From a virus, in IMG/VR virus record IMGVR_UViG_3300037840_000077, positions 1-40,233 of that record: DNA of 40,233 bases; one strand, written 5' to 3'. The position numbers and the translations under genes are program-made. Shown here piece after piece: positions 28,242 through 37,024 of this stretch. The notes below the pieces were generated by a model. The model ran no database searches and was not told the origin of the DNA. It saw only the letters and a list, made by a program, of their open reading frames with translations. How positions within the stretch are numbered: the stretch's first letter is position 1; every line of letters begins with the position of its first letter.

Positions 28242-30638
28242 CTATTGCCCCGGTGGGGGCGCTGGCGGACCCGGAGGGCCACCATTGGGTGGAGGAGGTG
28301 GGGTGCCCCCCGGAGGCGGCGGTCCTTGTGGAGGAGGACCACCGGCCGAGGCCCCTCCGGGGGGCGGTTGCTGCGGAATGAGGCCTGCCTGTGCAAGCAT
28401 CTGCATGGCGAGGTTGGGATCGGCCGCGTACACGTCCTTGAAATTGATGCTCTCGGACGGGGGCCGCTGGTGGCTGGGCAACCGAATGCCCGCTTTGTCG
28501 AGGAGCTGCTGCACGGCGTCAGGCCCCATCGACTGTAGCATTTTGACCACATCCTGGGGGTTCGGCCCCTGGTTCTGCTGCGAGATCTTCTGCTCCATCT
28601 TGTCCGCCAGCTCCTCCCCCATGTTCTCGGGCAGCGGCGAGCAGCGCATGAGCATCGGCAGGAAGTCGTCCCCGAACCCCTGCTTGACGATCGTGCCGGC
28701 GAGGTCCGTGATGACAAAGGAATTGAAAGCCGCGAGCTTCCGGGTGGGCGAGGCCACCTCGGTATCGACCGTCACGTCATAGTCGAACGGGTCCTTCGTC
28801 TTGAGAATGTCCGACGGACGGATGGGGCGCTCTGCCGGCTGGCCGGTCTGCGGATCGGGTTGGCCCTCGTCATCCGGGATCGTGATCGGGACGGTCTGCA
28901 TCTGCGGCGAGCCGTCGTCTCCCTGTGGCGGCTGGCCGGTCTGCGGATCAGGGGGAGCCGGTTCCTGCTTGACCGTCAGACCCATGATCGGCGGCACCTC
29001 CCCGAGCATCCGGTCAATCTCGGACGACGGGAGGTGCTTCAAGGCGAGCGCCGCAGCGAGCCGCCCTTCGTCCTCGAGGAAGAGGTTGTAGTTGCGGAAG
29101 AGAGCTCCCAGACCCTGGAGGCTCTTTTCCTGCATCGAAGTGAGCGCCTGATTGGAGGCGTCCGGTCCTACTTGTCCCTTCTGGGCGTCCCCAATCAAGG
29201 AAATCTGGCCAATCAGCCCGATACAGAACTGGAGGAAGTTGTGCGGGCCGTCCGGGATCTGCTGCACCGGCTTCGGCATGATCTTGGGCTGCGGCGTGAG
29301 AGACCCCGGCTGGACCGCAGTCCACGATCCTGGCCGGCTCTGATCCTCGACAAACTTCTCGGCGGAGGCTAGCGGCACGTCGGTTTCAAAGAAGCCGCCG
29401 CCCTTGGCCCCGCGCATCAGAATGTCGAGTTCAACGCTTGCCGCCCGGTTGATGAACATCTGCGGCTGGTAGATGGCTCTAGCGAGGCCAAAGAACTGCA
29501 CCCGGCGCTCCTTGGCCTTCCGCCACTTGAAGCCGGTCAGGCACCGAATCGGGAACATCGGCACCGAAAGCTCCTCGTGCGAGAGCACCGTCCCGCCGCC
29601 CTTGGCCCCACTGCCGGCCGACGCGGTGCCGGTCGCAATGTAGGCCTGGTAGTACCGGCGCCCGACGTAGTTATGCCGCTGATCCTCAGGGATGCCGTCC
29701 GGGTACGGATTGACCGGCCCGACCGGCTCTCCGGTCAGGGGATGCAGGCCGCCATCGTCCTCCATGCCCTGGAGTTCCTTGTGGCGAGCCATCATGTCGT
29801 CGTGGCTCTCGTCTACTTCCTCGCCAGTCTTGGGGTCCACGTAGTAGACCCGCGGCATCCCGCGCCAGTAGAGAAGCCGGTAGATGAAGATGCGGCTCCT
29901 CGAGGTCACCGAGCGAATGGTCGACATACCGGAACCAACCGGGATGATGTCAAGCCCAGAGAGGTTGAGCGCTCCGCCCGGCCCCAGCCCCGCCTGAATG
30001 CCGTCCGCTGCATCCGGCCAGCGGGCCTCCACCTCCTCAAGGAGCCATTGCCGCTCATGGATCATGAAGCGGGCATCGGCCAGATTCGTCTCGACGGCAT
30101 CGGGGTCCGGCCACACCTCGTGGAAAGGAACTCCCCGGCGAACGACGTGAACCGGAATCCGCGACGTGTCGAGGTAATGCTCGGTGAAGCCGTAGCCCGT
30201 CAAGAGCATCGACTGGAGGGCTTCGTCGTCGTGGTCGTGGGCCTGGCAGCGGTCCATCTCCTGGCGCACAATGTCGGTGATCCAGTCCCCGATGGCGTCC
30301 TCTTCGGCGCTCATGTCCTGGCCCTTGTACACGGCGTCTTTCTGCTCGTTCATCCCCGAGATGGCGTTCATCGTCGAGAGCGCGAAGTTGAAGGACACCG
30401 GCGGCCGGTACGTCTCTGCCAGATAGAGCTGGTCCTGCTGCGTCAGGGTCTCCCCGGCGTACATGTCGAGAAGGCGCTCGATCTCCGACTTGATCGGGTC
30501 AAACCAGGAAGTAGAGTTGTTGTAGCACTCGTGGAAATAGGACAGGAGATCGTCGTCCGACAGCGGCAGCCCATAGCGAAGCTGGCCGGTGTTCGTGACT
30601 CCCGGCTTGCGCGGCCCCGCTGGACCCTTTTTCGCCAT
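28242..30638 (-). CDS. Portal protein, P22-like
   Basis: 798 residues, close to the length of P22-type portals. The N-terminal region has EIERLLDMYAGETLTQQ, YRPPVSFNFALSTMNAISGM, then YGFTEHYLD and VWPDPDA, and RSRIFIYRLLYWRGMPRVYYVD, typical of this portal family. It forms the dodecameric ring at one capsid vertex for DNA packaging and exit. The end is Pro/Gly-rich (GGASAGGPPPQGPPPPGG). The ATG at 30638 shares one base with the terminase stop (TGATG); a GTG at 30650 is an alternative. Confidence 0.9.
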   Translation of the reverse strand: MAKKGPAGPRKPGVTNTGQLRYGLPLSDDDLLSYFHECYNNSTSWFDPIKSEIERLLDMYAGETLTQQDQLYLAETYRPPVSFNFALSTMNAISGMNEQKDAVYKGQDMSAEEDAIGDWITDIVRQEMDRCQAHDHDDEALQSMLLTGYGFTEHYLDTSRIPVHVVRRGVPFHEVWPDPDAVETNLADARFMIHERQWLLEEVEARWPDAADGIQAGLGPGGALNLSGLDIIPVGSGMSTIRSVTSRSRIFIYRLLYWRGMPRVYYVDPKTGEEVDESHDDMMARHKELQGMEDDGGLHPLTGEPVGPVNPYPDGIPEDQRHNYVGRRYYQAYIATGTASAGSGAKGGGTVLSHEELSVPMFPIRCLTGFKWRKAKERRVQFFGLARAIYQPQMFINRAASVELDILMRGAKGGGFFETDVPLASAEKFVEDQSRPGSWTAVQPGSLTPQPKIMPKPVQQIPDGPHNFLQFCIGLIGQISLIGDAQKGQVGPDASNQALTSMQEKSLQGLGALFRNYNLFLEDEGRLAAALALKHLPSSEIDRMLGEVPPIMGLTVKQEPAPPDPQTGQPPQGDDGSPQMQTVPITIPDDEGQPDPQTGQPAERPIRPSDILKTKDPFDYDVTVDTEVASPTRKLAAFNSFVITDLAGTIVKQGFGDDFLPMLMRCSPLPENMGEELADKMEQKISQQNQGPNPQDVVKMLQSMGPDAVQQLLDKAGIRLPSHQRPPSESINFKDVYAADPNLAMQMLAQAGLIPQQPPPGGASAGGPPPQGPPPPGGTPPPPPNGGPPGPPAPPPGQ

Positions 30639-32266
30639 CAATCGACCCACGCGGAGTGGTGCTTACTCGGGTTGTGGCGACGGCCGGCCATCTGGTCGGC
30701 AAGCCACGAGTTGAAGAGGTCCTTCGGAGCCATCTGCTCCGGCAAGTTCTGCGGGTACACCGGCCGCACTTCCGGCTGATCGACCCAGGCCATGGCGTCG
30801 AGCATGTCATCGTTGAGGACCGCCCGGCGAAGCGGAGTCCAGAAACGGTATTCGTCCTCCAGGAACTGGTGCAGGGTGTCCCGGCGGTCTGCCTTGCTGC
30901 CGTGACCGAAACCGTCCTTCGGGAAGATGTGCTCCTTCCGCGAGAAGGCCCCCTGGAGCTCCTGAATGCGGGCTTCCTTCGGTCGCTGCCGCGCTACGTC
31001 TGGAACCATCTGCAGACGGAAGCGAAAGCTGCGGCGATTCTGCTCCGCCTGGAGCTGCTGGTAGATGGCCTTATCTTCCAGCCAGACGCAGTGAGGGTGC
31101 CAGCGGGCCACGAGAGAGAAGAGTCGGTCGAATTGGTCCATGAGGCGTTCGCGCTCGCGGGAGAGGTCCAGGTGGTAACGATGCCGGTCCATTCCCAACC
31201 CTTGGACAGAAATGACTCCATAGTCCTCTCCGATACCTAGCGTGAAGTCACAGAAGAAGTGGACGATCTTCCCGAGCGCTTCATCCTTCGGTGGCTTCGT
31301 GTAGTACTCGAGCCACGCCTGATCGAAACTCTGTTCGCCCTTGGCAACCGGCACGAGGTGAAGCTGGCACGAAGAGACATAAGGCCCCATCTCGCGCTCC
31401 CACTGTGCGAGCTGCTTCTTGCTGCGGAGAACCGGAGTCCCGGCCTTGTCGTAGCATCCGGTCGGGTCCCAGCGGGAGAAGAAGCCCTCGCGGGCAAGGA
31501 TCACGTTCGGATCGTCCGCGTCCCAGATCGTCCCGATGTGTACCGAAAGCGTGTCATCGGAGCGTAGCGCAGTCGCCAGCCGGATCGCCTCCACCGTGGC
31601 CCGGACCGTTTGGCGGCTCTCAACGGTCTGTTTGATCGTGGTGTCGTCAAACACGATCCTCCGATAGTGTCCTGAAGTGGGCTGCTTGTCGAGCGAGTGA
31701 ATGGAGAACGACGGCTCCTTCGGCCCCGGAGGCCGCTTGATGGTGCAAGCTGAATTCGTCCAGAGAGGGTATTCCTTCGTCTCAACGGCCAGACGGTCCG
31801 GCCAGTGCCGGATCAGGACCGCGTTCCGCTCGAGCTCTTCCATCAGCCCGCGGAACATCATCTCGCCCATCTGATCCACCTTGTAGGTCAGGATACACGT
31901 CGTCATCCATGGATCTTTCAGGGTGAGCCAAATGGAAGGCAGCTTGTTGCACAGCTCGGTCTTGAAGTGGCCGCGAGCGAAGAAGTAGGACGCGTTCGGG
32001 ACGGCCTGCTCGATGTCTTGCTGGATCAGCCGGCAGAGGTCGAAACAGAACGCCTGATCGATCCACCAGCCGCCCTTCTCCCGATGGTCCGGGTCCTTGA
32101 TCTGGTAGTGGCCGAACGTCGAAGCGTACTTGACGAAGAAGTAGTAGTCAGCTTCCGCCACCGCCCGGAACTTCTCGGCCGCGAGAGTTGGGTCCGTCTC
32201 GTGACGAATGTCATCGAGGACGGCTTCGTAGACCGGACTATCCGGGGAAGACGGAAGCTGCCACAT
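30638..32266 (-). CDS. terL: Terminase large subunit
   Basis: 542 residues. The ATPase part has a Walker A of the form A97-R-G-H-F-K-T (ARGHFKT) and a Walker B IVFDD (Asp207, Asp208), with the motif TILTYK-like CILTYKVDQ between. The nuclease half shows Asp340 in FFCDFTLG, Glu397 in WLEDKA and Asp486/Asp490 in NDDMLDAMAW, candidates for the RNase-H-type metal site. It would translocate DNA into the procapsid and cut it. The small subunit and portal flank it. Confidence 0.9.
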   Translation of the reverse strand: MWQLPSSPDSPVYEAVLDDIRHETDPTLAAEKFRAVAEADYYFFVKYASTFGHYQIKDPDHREKGGWWIDQAFCFDLCRLIQQDIEQAVPNASYFFARGHFKTELCNKLPSIWLTLKDPWMTTCILTYKVDQMGEMMFRGLMEELERNAVLIRHWPDRLAVETKEYPLWTNSACTIKRPPGPKEPSFSIHSLDKQPTSGHYRRIVFDDTTIKQTVESRQTVRATVEAIRLATALRSDDTLSVHIGTIWDADDPNVILAREGFFSRWDPTGCYDKAGTPVLRSKKQLAQWEREMGPYVSSCQLHLVPVAKGEQSFDQAWLEYYTKPPKDEALGKIVHFFCDFTLGIGEDYGVISVQGLGMDRHRYHLDLSRERERLMDQFDRLFSLVARWHPHCVWLEDKAIYQQLQAEQNRRSFRFRLQMVPDVARQRPKEARIQELQGAFSRKEHIFPKDGFGHGSKADRRDTLHQFLEDEYRFWTPLRRAVLNDDMLDAMAWVDQPEVRPVYPQNLPEQMAPKDLFNSWLADQMAGRRHNPSKHHSAWVD

Positions 32267-32469
32267 TACTGGCCCAGGATGCGGTTTGCCTTCGCTCGGA
32301 TCTGGGCCGCCATGGCTCCCGACAAGCCGCCAGCTTTCACTTGCTGGGTGGCGCGGGCCTTCGCGTTCGCCGCGTGACTCTTGTCGGGCATCGGGTACTT
32401 GCGCTCACCGGGGATGCCAAACTCCTCGGCGGGAAGAGCGTTCCGTGACTTGGCCTTGAGCTTCGCCAC
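32266..32469 (-). CDS. Small conserved phage protein (DUF6582-like)
   Basis: 67 residues. The pattern KLKAKSRNALPAEEFGIPG, then ERKYPMPDKSHAANAKARAT and a basic end RAKANRILG recurs widely in phages as a small protein or as a tail on capsid maturation proteins, and I recall it as DUF6582-like. It is a short basic protein of unknown function, possibly DNA-associated. Its stop overlaps the terminase start. Confidence 0.65.
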   Translation of the reverse strand: MAKLKAKSRNALPAEEFGIPGERKYPMPDKSHAANAKARATQQVKAGGLSGAMAAQIRAKANRILGQ

Positions 32470-32470
32470 G

Positions 32471-33016
32471 TCAGCCGCCCTTCTTGAGGCGCGCCATCGC
32501 TCCAGCGAGACCGCCAGGGGGCGCCTTCGGGGCGACAGGCTTCGGCATTGGCGGCGGCTTCTCGGCTCCGGTTGGAACCTTGAGGCTCACCGCCACGGCG
32601 CCCTTTGGAACCGCGACCTTGACCGCTCCGGGGTGACCGCCATGCTCTCCGGTGTGGCTCCCGAAGTGTCCCATGTGGCCACCATGCGGAACTCCCACCG
32701 CGATCGCCAGGTGAGGCATCATCGCGTGGCTGCCACCGAGCATCGGCATGCTTGGAGCGCCAGGTGCACCGATGCCGGGAGGCGGAATGCCGGGAAGCCC
32801 CGGAGCTCCCGGAACGTGCATCGCCAAGCCCGGCGGCAGCCCTGGGGGCATGCCCGGAGCCATCGGCAGGCCTGGACCGCCAGCCGCTCCGCGCAACGCA
32901 GCGAGCTTGGCGGCAATGGCCTGGGTCAGGAGATCGCCACCGGGAGCCCCAGCAGGCGCGCCAGAGGGCACCGACAGGGCATCAGGAGGTAGCGTCGGCG
33001 GTAGCGGTAGCGCCAC
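32471..33016 (-). CDS. Pro/Gly-rich protein between the terminase genes
   Basis: 181 residues, strongly low-complexity: PPTLPPDALSVPSGAPAGAPGGD, then a Pro/Gly/Met-rich middle (PGLPMAPGMPPGLPPG), a His/Gly segment (GVPHGGHMGHFGSHTGEHGG) and a C-terminus with PKGAVAVSLKVPTG. Probably disordered and of virion or packaging use, unknown. The GTG start at 33016 has GGAGG upstream and lies within the last 35 bp of the small-terminase gene, so the two overlap. Confidence 0.55.
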   Translation of the reverse strand: MALPLPPTLPPDALSVPSGAPAGAPGGDLLTQAIAAKLAALRGAAGGPGLPMAPGMPPGLPPGLAMHVPGAPGLPGIPPPGIGAPGAPSMPMLGGSHAMMPHLAIAVGVPHGGHMGHFGSHTGEHGGHPGAVKVAVPKGAVAVSLKVPTGAEKPPPMPKPVAPKAPPGGLAGAMARLKKGG

Positions 33017-33731
33017 TTCCCACCTCCTTCAGTTGACCGCGGATGGCCCTCGTTTCGATGAACTGATCAAGCCAACTCTTCTGACTCTCGGCCCCTTCGG
33101 CGGTCACGGCGAGGGTCCCCGAGTGCTCGACCTTGACCCTCGGGCTGTAGCGGGCCGGATCGTGCGCCTGGAGGTACATCTGGGCCGCCCGGACGTTGCC
33201 GTCGCGGGCTTTCCGCATCGTCGCGTCCTCGACGCCAATGACCCACTTTCCCATGATCGACAGGTAGCGGGAGTAGAAGGCCTTCGACTCACGAGCCCAT
33301 CCCTGGACAGTGCTCCAGGAGACTCCCACCGCCTTCAAGGCCTGCAGGCGATCGTCGTGCTCTTCCATCGCCTCGAGGAAGGCCTTCTGGTCGGCCGAGA
33401 GGTCCGCTTCTTCGCCTTCCGGTACGTTCTGCATCTGATCCGATTGCCGGCGAAGAGCAGCCAGCTTCTGACGCTCGGCGGCGAGGGTAGTGGCCCGGTC
33501 AATGACATTGGCCGCCTGGGCTTCTCGGGCGCCCTTCCACTTCCGACGCTCGCGGATCTTCTCCCTCTCCGCCGCAAAGCCCTTCGTATCAATCGCCCAC
33601 CCACGAACGACCGACGGCACCACGAGAAGGCTCTCGTTGAATGCCGTCTCTGTCTGATCGTCCGGGCGGTCCTCGAGGAGGCCCAGGTATTCCTCCGGCG
33701 TTGCCACGAGGCGCTTGCGGTGCGCTGGCAC
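32982..33731 (-). CDS. terS: Terminase small subunit candidate
   Basis: 249 residues. The C-terminal half has the usual TerS pattern: a DNA-binding helix-turn-helix-like GVSWSTVQGWARESKAFYSRY, then VEDATMRKARDGNVRAAQMYLQAHDPARYSPRVKVEHSG. The N-terminal half is helical and charged (REKIRERRKWKGAREAQ). It lies upstream of the large terminase with one gene between. It would recognise the packaging site in phage DNA. GTG start directly follows the previous TAG. Confidence 0.7.
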   Translation of the reverse strand: MPAHRKRLVATPEEYLGLLEDRPDDQTETAFNESLLVVPSVVRGWAIDTKGFAAEREKIRERRKWKGAREAQAANVIDRATTLAAERQKLAALRRQSDQMQNVPEGEEADLSADQKAFLEAMEEHDDRLQALKAVGVSWSTVQGWARESKAFYSRYLSIMGKWVIGVEDATMRKARDGNVRAAQMYLQAHDPARYSPRVKVEHSGTLAVTAEGAESQKSWLDQFIETRAIRGQLKEVGSGATATADATS

Positions 33732-34841
33732 CTAGCCGCCCATCCCGCCACCGCCGGGCCGCAGGAGCTGGCCACCGCCCATCGCCGGATGGAAGCCGGT
33801 CGTCTGCATCGGTGGCCGCGGAGCCTGACCGGGGTTGGCAACACCTGATCCCATCGTGCTGCGGAGCAGGTTCTGCATCCCGCCAGAAAGTCCTCCGGCA
33901 GGATTTTGGCCCCAACTGTTCCACCCTCCCCAATTTGCCCCACCACCACCCGGCGGCTGAAGGCCCTGCATCGGTGGCATGCCGCTGCCGCCGCCGGGGA
34001 GTGTCATGCCGCTGCCGCCAATGGACGGCATGCCGAGGTTTTGGCCGCCGCCGGCGCCGATCGGCTGCTGCATCCCGACGTTGTTGGGACCGCCGATCGT
34101 GCCGCTGCCGCCGCCACCGACTGGCGTACCGCCGGGGTTGTAGCCGGGGGGGCCATTCGTTACCCCGCCGCCTGCGCCACCGAATCCACCGCTGAGGCTG
34201 CCACCGGTCGACGGGCCACCACCCATGCCGGGAGGAGGAGGAGAGGTCGGGTATTGAGTCGGCATGCCGCCGCCGCTGGCTCCAATGCCAGGAGGCACCT
34301 GGCGCACAAGAGGATTGGACTGATTGGGGCCCGCGCCGCCCCCGGCGTTGGCCGCGGCATCGGAGCCGCCCTGAGTCGACACCGTGGTCTGACCGGCGCC
34401 CCCCGGTGCAGGAGTTGGACCGGCGTCTCCCTGGAAGGGGTGACTGCCAGCGCCGCCCTGACCCATCCCGCTCATGATCTCCTGCGGCGTCATGCCCTCG
34501 GCGGCGAGCTGCTGCCAGTTGGCCGGAGGCTTGGGACCCGCCGGGGTCTGCTGGCCGGTGTTCCGTGCGCCGGTTCCAGGACCTGGCGGCTGCGCCACGT
34601 GTCCCGGAGTCATGCCGGGATTGCCAACCGGAGCCGGAGGCTTCCGCGCATCGGCAGCGCGCTCACCGGCTCGCTGTTGCTGCCACGTCGGCGCCTTTCC
34701 GGGAAGATCGCCGCGGAGCTTGATGGAATTCGGATCTTGGCCGCCCCGTGCGGTGTTGATCCTGTCTTGCAACTGGCGCGTTGGCCCCTTGACCATGCCT
34801 CTACCCCCTGGATTCCAGTTTGGATCTTGCTGGTTCGGCAT
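33732..34841 (-). CDS. Gly/Pro-rich disordered protein
   Basis: 369 residues, mostly Gly, Pro, Gln and Asn with few hydrophobics. A short ordered-looking element (TRQLQDRINTARGGQDPNSIKLRGD and WQQLAAEGMTPQEIMSG) occurs early. The later part is nearly repetitive (GGGGSGTIGGPNN, GGSGMTLPGGGSGM). It is placed between fibre-region genes and TerS, so it may be virion or packaging related. Function is unknown. Its stop is directly followed by the GTG of the TerS gene. Confidence 0.55.
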   Translation of the reverse strand: MPNQQDPNWNPGGRGMVKGPTRQLQDRINTARGGQDPNSIKLRGDLPGKAPTWQQQRAGERAADARKPPAPVGNPGMTPGHVAQPPGPGTGARNTGQQTPAGPKPPANWQQLAAEGMTPQEIMSGMGQGGAGSHPFQGDAGPTPAPGGAGQTTVSTQGGSDAAANAGGGAGPNQSNPLVRQVPPGIGASGGGMPTQYPTSPPPPGMGGGPSTGGSLSGGFGGAGGGVTNGPPGYNPGGTPVGGGGSGTIGGPNNVGMQQPIGAGGGQNLGMPSIGGSGMTLPGGGSGMPPMQGLQPPGGGGANWGGWNSWGQNPAGGLSGGMQNLLRSTMGSGVANPGQAPRPPMQTTGFHPAMGGGQLLRPGGGGMGG

Positions 34842-34844
34842 CCG

Positions 34845-35654
34845 CTATCCCTTCGGGCGGTAGCGCCGCTTCTTGTTGATCTTCTTGTGACCCTTGGGGC
34901 GAGCTGCCCCAGAGCTTTTGAAGCCGTGAGATTTCAGCACCTTTGTCCGCGCCAGGAAGATGATCTGGTTCTTGCTGAGGCAGGCCTTCAGTGGATCAGC
35001 CCGCATTTCCTCAACCATCGCCAGAATCTCATCCTGGTAGCGGATCTCTGCGTCGCTGGCAGGCTGGCTGCGAGCTCCAAGCCGGCCAGGACGCTTCGCT
35101 ACCGCTTCCGGCTCTCGTCGGACTTCGTAGTCGCCTTGCCCAACTGCTTCGTCCAGCTCTGCGCCGGCACCTTGCCGATGTCCTTCGTCTCCCCGCGGTC
35201 CGGGACTTCCCGGCCCTTCGGGCGCCAATCGAATTCCTTGCCCACGTCCTTCATGATCGTTCTCCTCGGGGTCAAGCCCCATGGTAGTCCAGCGTCGCTG
35301 CAAAGCATAGCGGAGGGCCTGCGGAACCGGCCCAGTCTTGCAAAAGAGCACCAGCCGATGAGTCACTGGCGACGAAATGACAACGTACCGCGCTTCGTCG
35401 CCCAGATTGTCGAAGAGGTCATTGAACGGAATCGGCATCGTGCAGCGGTAGGGAGTCGTGACCCAATCCTTGAGAGCGGGAGTCTCGACGGAATGGAGGA
35501 CGTCCCACGTCTCGCGGTTGATGCGCCCCTCCCACACCGAGAACTGGAAAAACCCCAGGCCACACCGGAGGTGCACGATGGGATTGCCAACTTCCGCCTG
35601 GATGTTGGCTCCCTCGAGCACGTCCACCATGGGCCTGACCGCTGCGACTGCCAT
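34845..35654 (-). CDS. Virion-region protein in a frame that reads through a nested gene
   Basis: 269 residues as sequenced, from ATG 35654 to 34845. The first 130 residues look like a real domain (VDVLEGANIQAEVGNPIVHLRCGLGFFQFSVWEGRIN, MPIPFNDLFDNLGDEARYVVISSPVTHRLVLFCKTG). Residues about 135-190 are low-quality Gly/Arg/Glu sequence opposite the small gene at 35099-35254. From residue 195 a basic segment appears (DAEIRYQDEILAMVEEM, then SKNQIIFLARTKVLKSHGFK, KKINKKRRYRPKG), possibly a separate 57-codon gene from ATG 35018. So two real genes may have been joined by loss of a stop. Confidence 0.45.
   Translation of the reverse strand: MAVAAVRPMVDVLEGANIQAEVGNPIVHLRCGLGFFQFSVWEGRINRETWDVLHSVETPALKDWVTTPYRCTMPIPFNDLFDNLGDEARYVVISSPVTHRLVLFCKTGPVPQALRYALQRRWTTMGLDPEENDHEGRGQGIRLAPEGPGSPGPRGDEGHRQGAGAELDEAVGQGDYEVRREPEAVAKRPGRLGARSQPASDAEIRYQDEILAMVEEMRADPLKACLSKNQIIFLARTKVLKSHGFKSSGAARPKGHKKINKKRRYRPKG
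35099..35254 (-). CDS. Small basic protein nested out of frame
   Basis: 51 residues: MKDVGKEFDWRPKGREVPDRG at the start, then KVPAQSWTKQLGKATTKS and a basic end. GAGGAG stands just upstream of the ATG at 35254 (spacing about 5). It is highly charged and lacks hydrophobics, as in small DNA-binding or structural proteins. It lies inside the longer frame at 34845-35654 in another frame. The ribosome site and composition support it over the long frame in this stretch. Confidence 0.55.
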   Translation of the reverse strand: MKDVGKEFDWRPKGREVPDRGETKDIGKVPAQSWTKQLGKATTKSDESRKR

Positions 35655-35656
35655 CG

Positions 35657-35956
35657 CTACCCCAGGCACACCCGGCAGACACCGCCAGCCGCGGCCACGG
35701 TGTAATACTGCCAATCGACCGGAATGGTCTTGAAGGTGGAGACAGCCACCGTGAAGCTCGACGGAGCGCCTGAGCCTCCACTGATGACGGTGCCGGAAGC
35801 GTTGTCTACCCGCGTCACCGTCGCCGTGCAGCCGGAGTCCGTGATGATCGACAGGTAGGAGTAGATCTGCGCCTCGATGATGGTCGAAGCCGAAGCCGCA
35901 ACGAGCCGCACCTCGAAATCGAGGGAGTTGGGATTGATCGTGCGTCCGCCGCTCAT
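35657..35956 (-). CDS. Small beta-rich protein of the fibre region
   Basis: 99 residues: MSGGRTINPNSLDFEVRLVAASASTIIEAQIYSYLSIITD, then Thr/Ser-rich strands (TVTRVDNASGTVISGGSGAPSSFTVAVSTF) and a Cys-containing end. It is beta-strand-like, probably a virion surface or fibre accessory. It is not recognised. Its TAG lies 2 bp from the next ATG. Confidence 0.55.
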   Translation of the reverse strand: MSGGRTINPNSLDFEVRLVAASASTIIEAQIYSYLSIITDSGCTATVTRVDNASGTVISGGSGAPSSFTVAVSTFKTIPVDWQYYTVAAAGGVCRVCLG

Positions 35957-35965
35957 CGGTTCATC

Positions 35966-36814
35966 CTACGCGAGCGGATAGCCAACAATGTAAACGTCGG
36001 CAGTGGCCGCGGCGCCCTGCCCGGTCGTCAAGTTGAGGTACAGGGGATCTTCCGTCCGCTTGTCGGTGACGGCGATCGTCAGCGCGAGAACCTTGGAGGA
36101 AGTCGTCAGGGCCGAGTAGACCTGTCCGGCAGCGACGACCGCCGTGCCGCCCTTGGAAGCCGCCGTGTAGACGCCACCAGCCGCGGTCGTCAGTGAGATC
36201 GAGGCGTTGGTGACGATGATCTCGGTGATCCGATAGGTCTGGCCGGCGTTGCCGGGTGCTATCGGGATCACGTTGTCGGTCGTCACGTTCATGTTGGCCG
36301 ACTTCAGGAACCCGATGATCCGACTGTCGTAGCGGATCGGGTAGAGATTGGTCGTCGCCGTCAAGGTGGCGTTTCCGACCACTTCAGCCAGGAAGAGGCC
36401 GCCGCCGATGTACCACAACTCGACCACCGTGCCGGGGATCGCGGAAGAGATCGTCGCACCGCCGGCCGAGATGAGGTTCTGGGTATAGAACTTGTCGCCG
36501 CCTGAACAGACGATCTGGAGGTTCTGGGCCGCCTGGACGGTGAAGACGGCGTACCAGCCAGCGGTCAATCCGGCAGAGGCCGGGAGAGTGAAGGCAACCG
36601 CGCCGGAGGCTCCCGTGTTGGTGAAGATCGTCCCGGTATCCGAGTTGAGCACCTGATAGGCGGCGGTTTTGGCCGCGGAAAGGAGCGTTCCCAGGACGTT
36701 CGGCGGGTAGAGAAATGCACTGTTGCCGGTCGGGTTGTAGCCGAGGAGCACGTCCCCGGCATTGGGAGCCGTTCGCGTCGGATTGGCGGATGAAAAGAGG
36801 TCTGCAAAGTCCAT
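35966..36814 (-). CDS. Tail fibre or surface protein candidate
   Basis: 282 residues. The start MDFADLFSSANPTRTAPNAGDVLLGYNP is followed by strand-turn patterns (FTLPASAGLTAGWYAVFTVQAAQNLQIVC, IPGTVVELWYIGGGLFLAEVVGN) and Ala/Thr/Ser-rich strands (ISLTTAAGGVYTAASKGGT). This composition, with low charge, suggests a beta-structured virion surface protein such as a receptor-binding or fibre protein. It sits among small fibre-region genes at the start of the late block. Confidence 0.55.
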   Translation of the reverse strand: MDFADLFSSANPTRTAPNAGDVLLGYNPTGNSAFLYPPNVLGTLLSAAKTAAYQVLNSDTGTIFTNTGASGAVAFTLPASAGLTAGWYAVFTVQAAQNLQIVCSGGDKFYTQNLISAGGATISSAIPGTVVELWYIGGGLFLAEVVGNATLTATTNLYPIRYDSRIIGFLKSANMNVTTDNVIPIAPGNAGQTYRITEIIVTNASISLTTAAGGVYTAASKGGTAVVAAGQVYSALTTSSKVLALTIAVTDKRTEDPLYLNLTTGQGAAATADVYIVGYPLA

Positions 36815-36826
36815 CGTCAGTCTCCC

Positions 36827-37021
36827 CTATTTGACAGCGCGAACGGGTCCAGATTCCTTCGATTCGACGGGTTGAGCCTTCGGTTCCTTGGGCTTCTTCT
36901 CGATGATCGCCGGCAACGAGGCGACCATGTTCACGAGGCCATACACCTCTTTGTAGGGACGCTCAGCCAGATAGTTGGCGAGGTCCTGGAGCTGCGCCTG
37001 CGTGATGCGGAAGTCTGGCAT
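36827..37021 (-). CDS. Small tail-associated protein, 64 residues
   Basis: The N-terminal half is helical (ITQAQLQDLANYLAERPYKEVYGLVNMVASLPAIIEKK), and the end is Lys/Pro-rich and disordered. The pattern TQxQLQxLxNYLAxRPYKEV recurs next to fibre genes in other phages, as far as I remember. It may be a chaperone or small virion protein. Start MPDFRI with ATG at 37021. Confidence 0.55.
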   Translation of the reverse strand: MPDFRITQAQLQDLANYLAERPYKEVYGLVNMVASLPAIIEKKPKEPKAQPVESKESGPVRAVK

Positions 37022-37024
37022 CAG

